From Bacteroidaceae bacterium (GTDB lineage: Bacteria; Bacteroidota; Bacteroidia; Bacteroidales; Bacteroidaceae): a stretch of 64,000 nucleotides of DNA. Under the pieces are notes generated by a model. That model was not told the origin of the DNA and did no database searches. It saw nothing but the letters and a program-made list of their open reading frames with translations. Location of the stretch: the NCBI GenBank assembly GCA_017427185.1, contig JAFRTJ010000009.1, positions 1 to 64,000 of the forward strand. Reading direction: 5' to 3'. This document shows, piece by piece, positions 62,586 through 64,000 of the stretch. The stretch's first letter is position 1. The number at the start of each line of letters is the position of its first letter. The translations under genes and the position numbers were made by a program.

Positions 62586-64000
62586 TCAACCTGCGTAACT
62601 ATGCATGCCACCCAAAAGATAATTAACACCAAAATAGGTCATCAGAAGACTGCAAAGGGCCAGTATCGAGTAAATCCTGTAGTTGCGGGTAGAACGGAAC
62701 CAGGGAAGGCTTTGAGTGTGGAGCGGCAAGCTGTAGACAATCAACGTTATGAGTGCCCAACTCTCCTTTGGATCCCAACTCCAATATGTTCCCCAAGAAA
62801 CATTCGCCCAAACAGCTCCCAAAAAGATTCCTGCGGCAAGCAAGAAAACAGCGGGTTCCAACAAACGGCGTTCCATAAAACTGAGTATCAGCAAAGCATA
62901 ACTCATCATGATCACACTAACGTGAATGCTGAGCCAAGGGCTATGGAGAACTGGCATCAACTGAGTTATCTGGGGATTCATCTCGCCCAAATGGGCCACC
63001 AAAAGCATAAAGCCTGCACATAGAACGGGGACATAGGCAACGATGTGAACGAGATACGTACCTGCCACTAAACAAATAGCCAAGAAAATCATGGTCTCAT
63101 AGCCATTGCTCAGAGGCAAACGCCCTGCGATGTACCAACGCAAGAAAAAGGAAGCAAGCAGAAAGGCAAGCAACAAAAGGATAGGAAGTTCGTGCCACCA
63201 ATACTTACGAAAAACAAAAGAGAACAAAGCAAAAACAAAGCATCCAATCATGCTCCACAAGGTCCAGTTGATACGATTGTAAAAGAGTTCGATGGACACT
63301 TGGGTATCCGACAGGGACTTCACTCCAGCAGGAACAGCATGAATCAGGGTGCCCTGAAGGAGCATAAAGATGAGACCCATCTTCTCGTCGACTTCTTGAA
63401 CAGCTCGCGTAGGAGCCATTTCGCTTAACTTATAGTGATTGTCGGCATCGAAGAAATCATGCATGCTGGCATATTTCCCTTCAATTCCCAACTGCTGCCG
63501 CAACTTCTTGTCTTTAACCTTGATGATAGGTTCCTCGCTCCATTCCTTGGAAGAGAGGGCCCAGGACATCAACACCTGTGTACCAGAAAGACCATGATAA
63601 GAACGTTTTCCATAAACCTTTAGCAGGAATTCTTGTCCCATTGTTCCGATAGGAGTCACACGATCATTCCACATTACCTGACCGCGCTCCATGGAAGAAA
63701 CCTTTTCCTGAGGAACTACAGGCAAAGCTGCGTAAGAAGAACTCCCAAAACACATCAAGAGCAAGAAAAGAAGGAGCTTGCTGGTAGCAGACTTGCCACG
63801 ATTGCGCATCCGCTGCAACATGATGATCATCATACTCAGTCCCAAAAGTGCATATCCAAAATAGGTAATACGTGTGCCCCAAGGATCATAATTGACACTA
63901 AGGATAGAGCCTTGCCGATCCTGATCATAGGAAGACTGATAGAAGCGATAGCCATCCATCTTGGCAATATGGTTCATGCTGATAACATACTGCTGATCTT
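62586..64000 (-). CDS. Cytochrome c assembly protein, ResB/CcsA-type fusion, 5' end outside window
   Basis: At least 471 residues are seen and the frame stays open to the window edge ('DQQYVISMNHIAKMDG'), so the ATG at 63977 is internal and the real start lies to the right. The first part ('YRFYQSSYDQD', about residue 20 of the visible part) is ResB-like. The rest has about 8 membrane segments and the CcsA tryptophan-rich heme-handling motif 'WGTYWSWDPKESWALIT' near 415 of the visible protein, with conserved His residues. It delivers and ligates heme to apocytochrome c in the periplasm. Downstream dacB is 2 bp away. Confidence 0.9.
   Translation of the reverse strand, partial: DQQYVISMNHIAKMDGYRFYQSSYDQDRQGSILSVNYDPWGTRITYFGYALLGLSMMIIMLQRMRNRGKSATSKLLLFLLLMCFGSSSYAALPVVPQEKVSSMERGQVMWNDRVTPIGTMGQEFLLKVYGKRSYHGLSGTQVLMSWALSSKEWSEEPIIKVKDKKLRQQLGIEGKYASMHDFFDADNHYKLSEMAPTRAVQEVDEKMGLIFMLLQGTLIHAVPAGVKSLSDTQVSIELFYNRINWTLWSMIGCFVFALFSFVFRKYWWHELPILLLLAFLLASFFLRWYIAGRLPLSNGYETMIFLAICLVAGTYLVHIVAYVPVLCAGFMLLVAHLGEMNPQITQLMPVLHSPWLSIHVSVIMMSYALLILSFMERRLLEPAVFLLAAGIFLGAVWANVSWGTYWSWDPKESWALITLIVYSLPLHTQSLPWFRSTRNYRIYSILALCSLLMTYFGVNYLLGGMHSYAG

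Overview
The window looks like a chromosomal stretch of a Prevotella-like member of the Bacteroidales. The evidence is: TAnnTTTG promoter boxes (several with TTTG 19-20 bp upstream) and no Shine-Dalgarno pattern; BspA-type leucine-rich surface protein; type IX-like C-terminal tails of the form 'G-R-K ... P-K/Q-G-I/L-Y-I-x-N-G-K-K-V'; a family S46 dipeptidyl-peptidase; fused FeoA-FeoB and SpmA-SpmB proteins; and a YbeY with the Bacteroidetes-style third metal position. No rRNA, tRNA, CRISPR array, phage gene or transposase was seen.

Layout. 1-5.6 kb: a TPR/transmembrane/HTH regulator in an operon with a 1190-aa LRR surface protein, the pair bracketed by two copies of a ~100-bp repeat. 5.6-7.5 kb: cardiolipin synthase and a YqaA-type membrane protein. 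8.1-13.3 kb: GH29 fucosidase, GH127 arabinofuranosidase and a methyltransferase. 13.2-16.7 kb: a D-Ala-D-Ala dipeptidase and two OmpA-family paralogues with nearly identical 3' halves. 16.8-31.5 kb: eleven co-directional, tightly packed genes starting with housekeeping functions (acetyltransferase-like, parE, coaD, ctp protease, ybeY, ruvB, spmAB, flippase) and ending in secreted glycan-active proteins (lectin-like, a triplicated glycosidase, a second GH29). 31.5-32.8 kb: a repeat-rich non-coding island. 32.8-45.3 kb: a second glycan region with a DUF6067-like hydrolase, then an operon (1451-aa triple GLUG-like surface protein, FAD oxidoreductase, GH51) divergent from a second TPR/TM/HTH regulator. 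45.6-56.7 kb: DPP7, a DEAD-box helicase, an AraC regulator, a DUF5107-TPR protein with a sugar transporter, and a patatin-like lipase. 57.3-64 kb: M16 peptidase, FeoAB with a tiny Cys-rich partner, PBP4 and a CcsA-type cytochrome c assembly protein running off the window.

How it works together. The glycosidases (fucose- and arabinofuranose-directed) suggest use of plant cell-wall glycoprotein or pectin side chains, but there is no SusC/SusD pair here. Two regulators of the same unusual architecture each sit next to a very large surface protein. The second is separated from its target operon by a short region carrying an inverted pair of ~20-bp TTCATGAA-based sites, which look like operators.

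The most unusual non-coding signal is a family of 22-bp-period arrays built on an imperfect palindrome (CAACGTGTTG / CAACACGTTG). It is found in three separate intergenic regions, always 3' of genes. Other repeat families (9-bp, 6-bp, TTGTCCC-type and the ~100-bp repeat) occupy the same kind of gaps.
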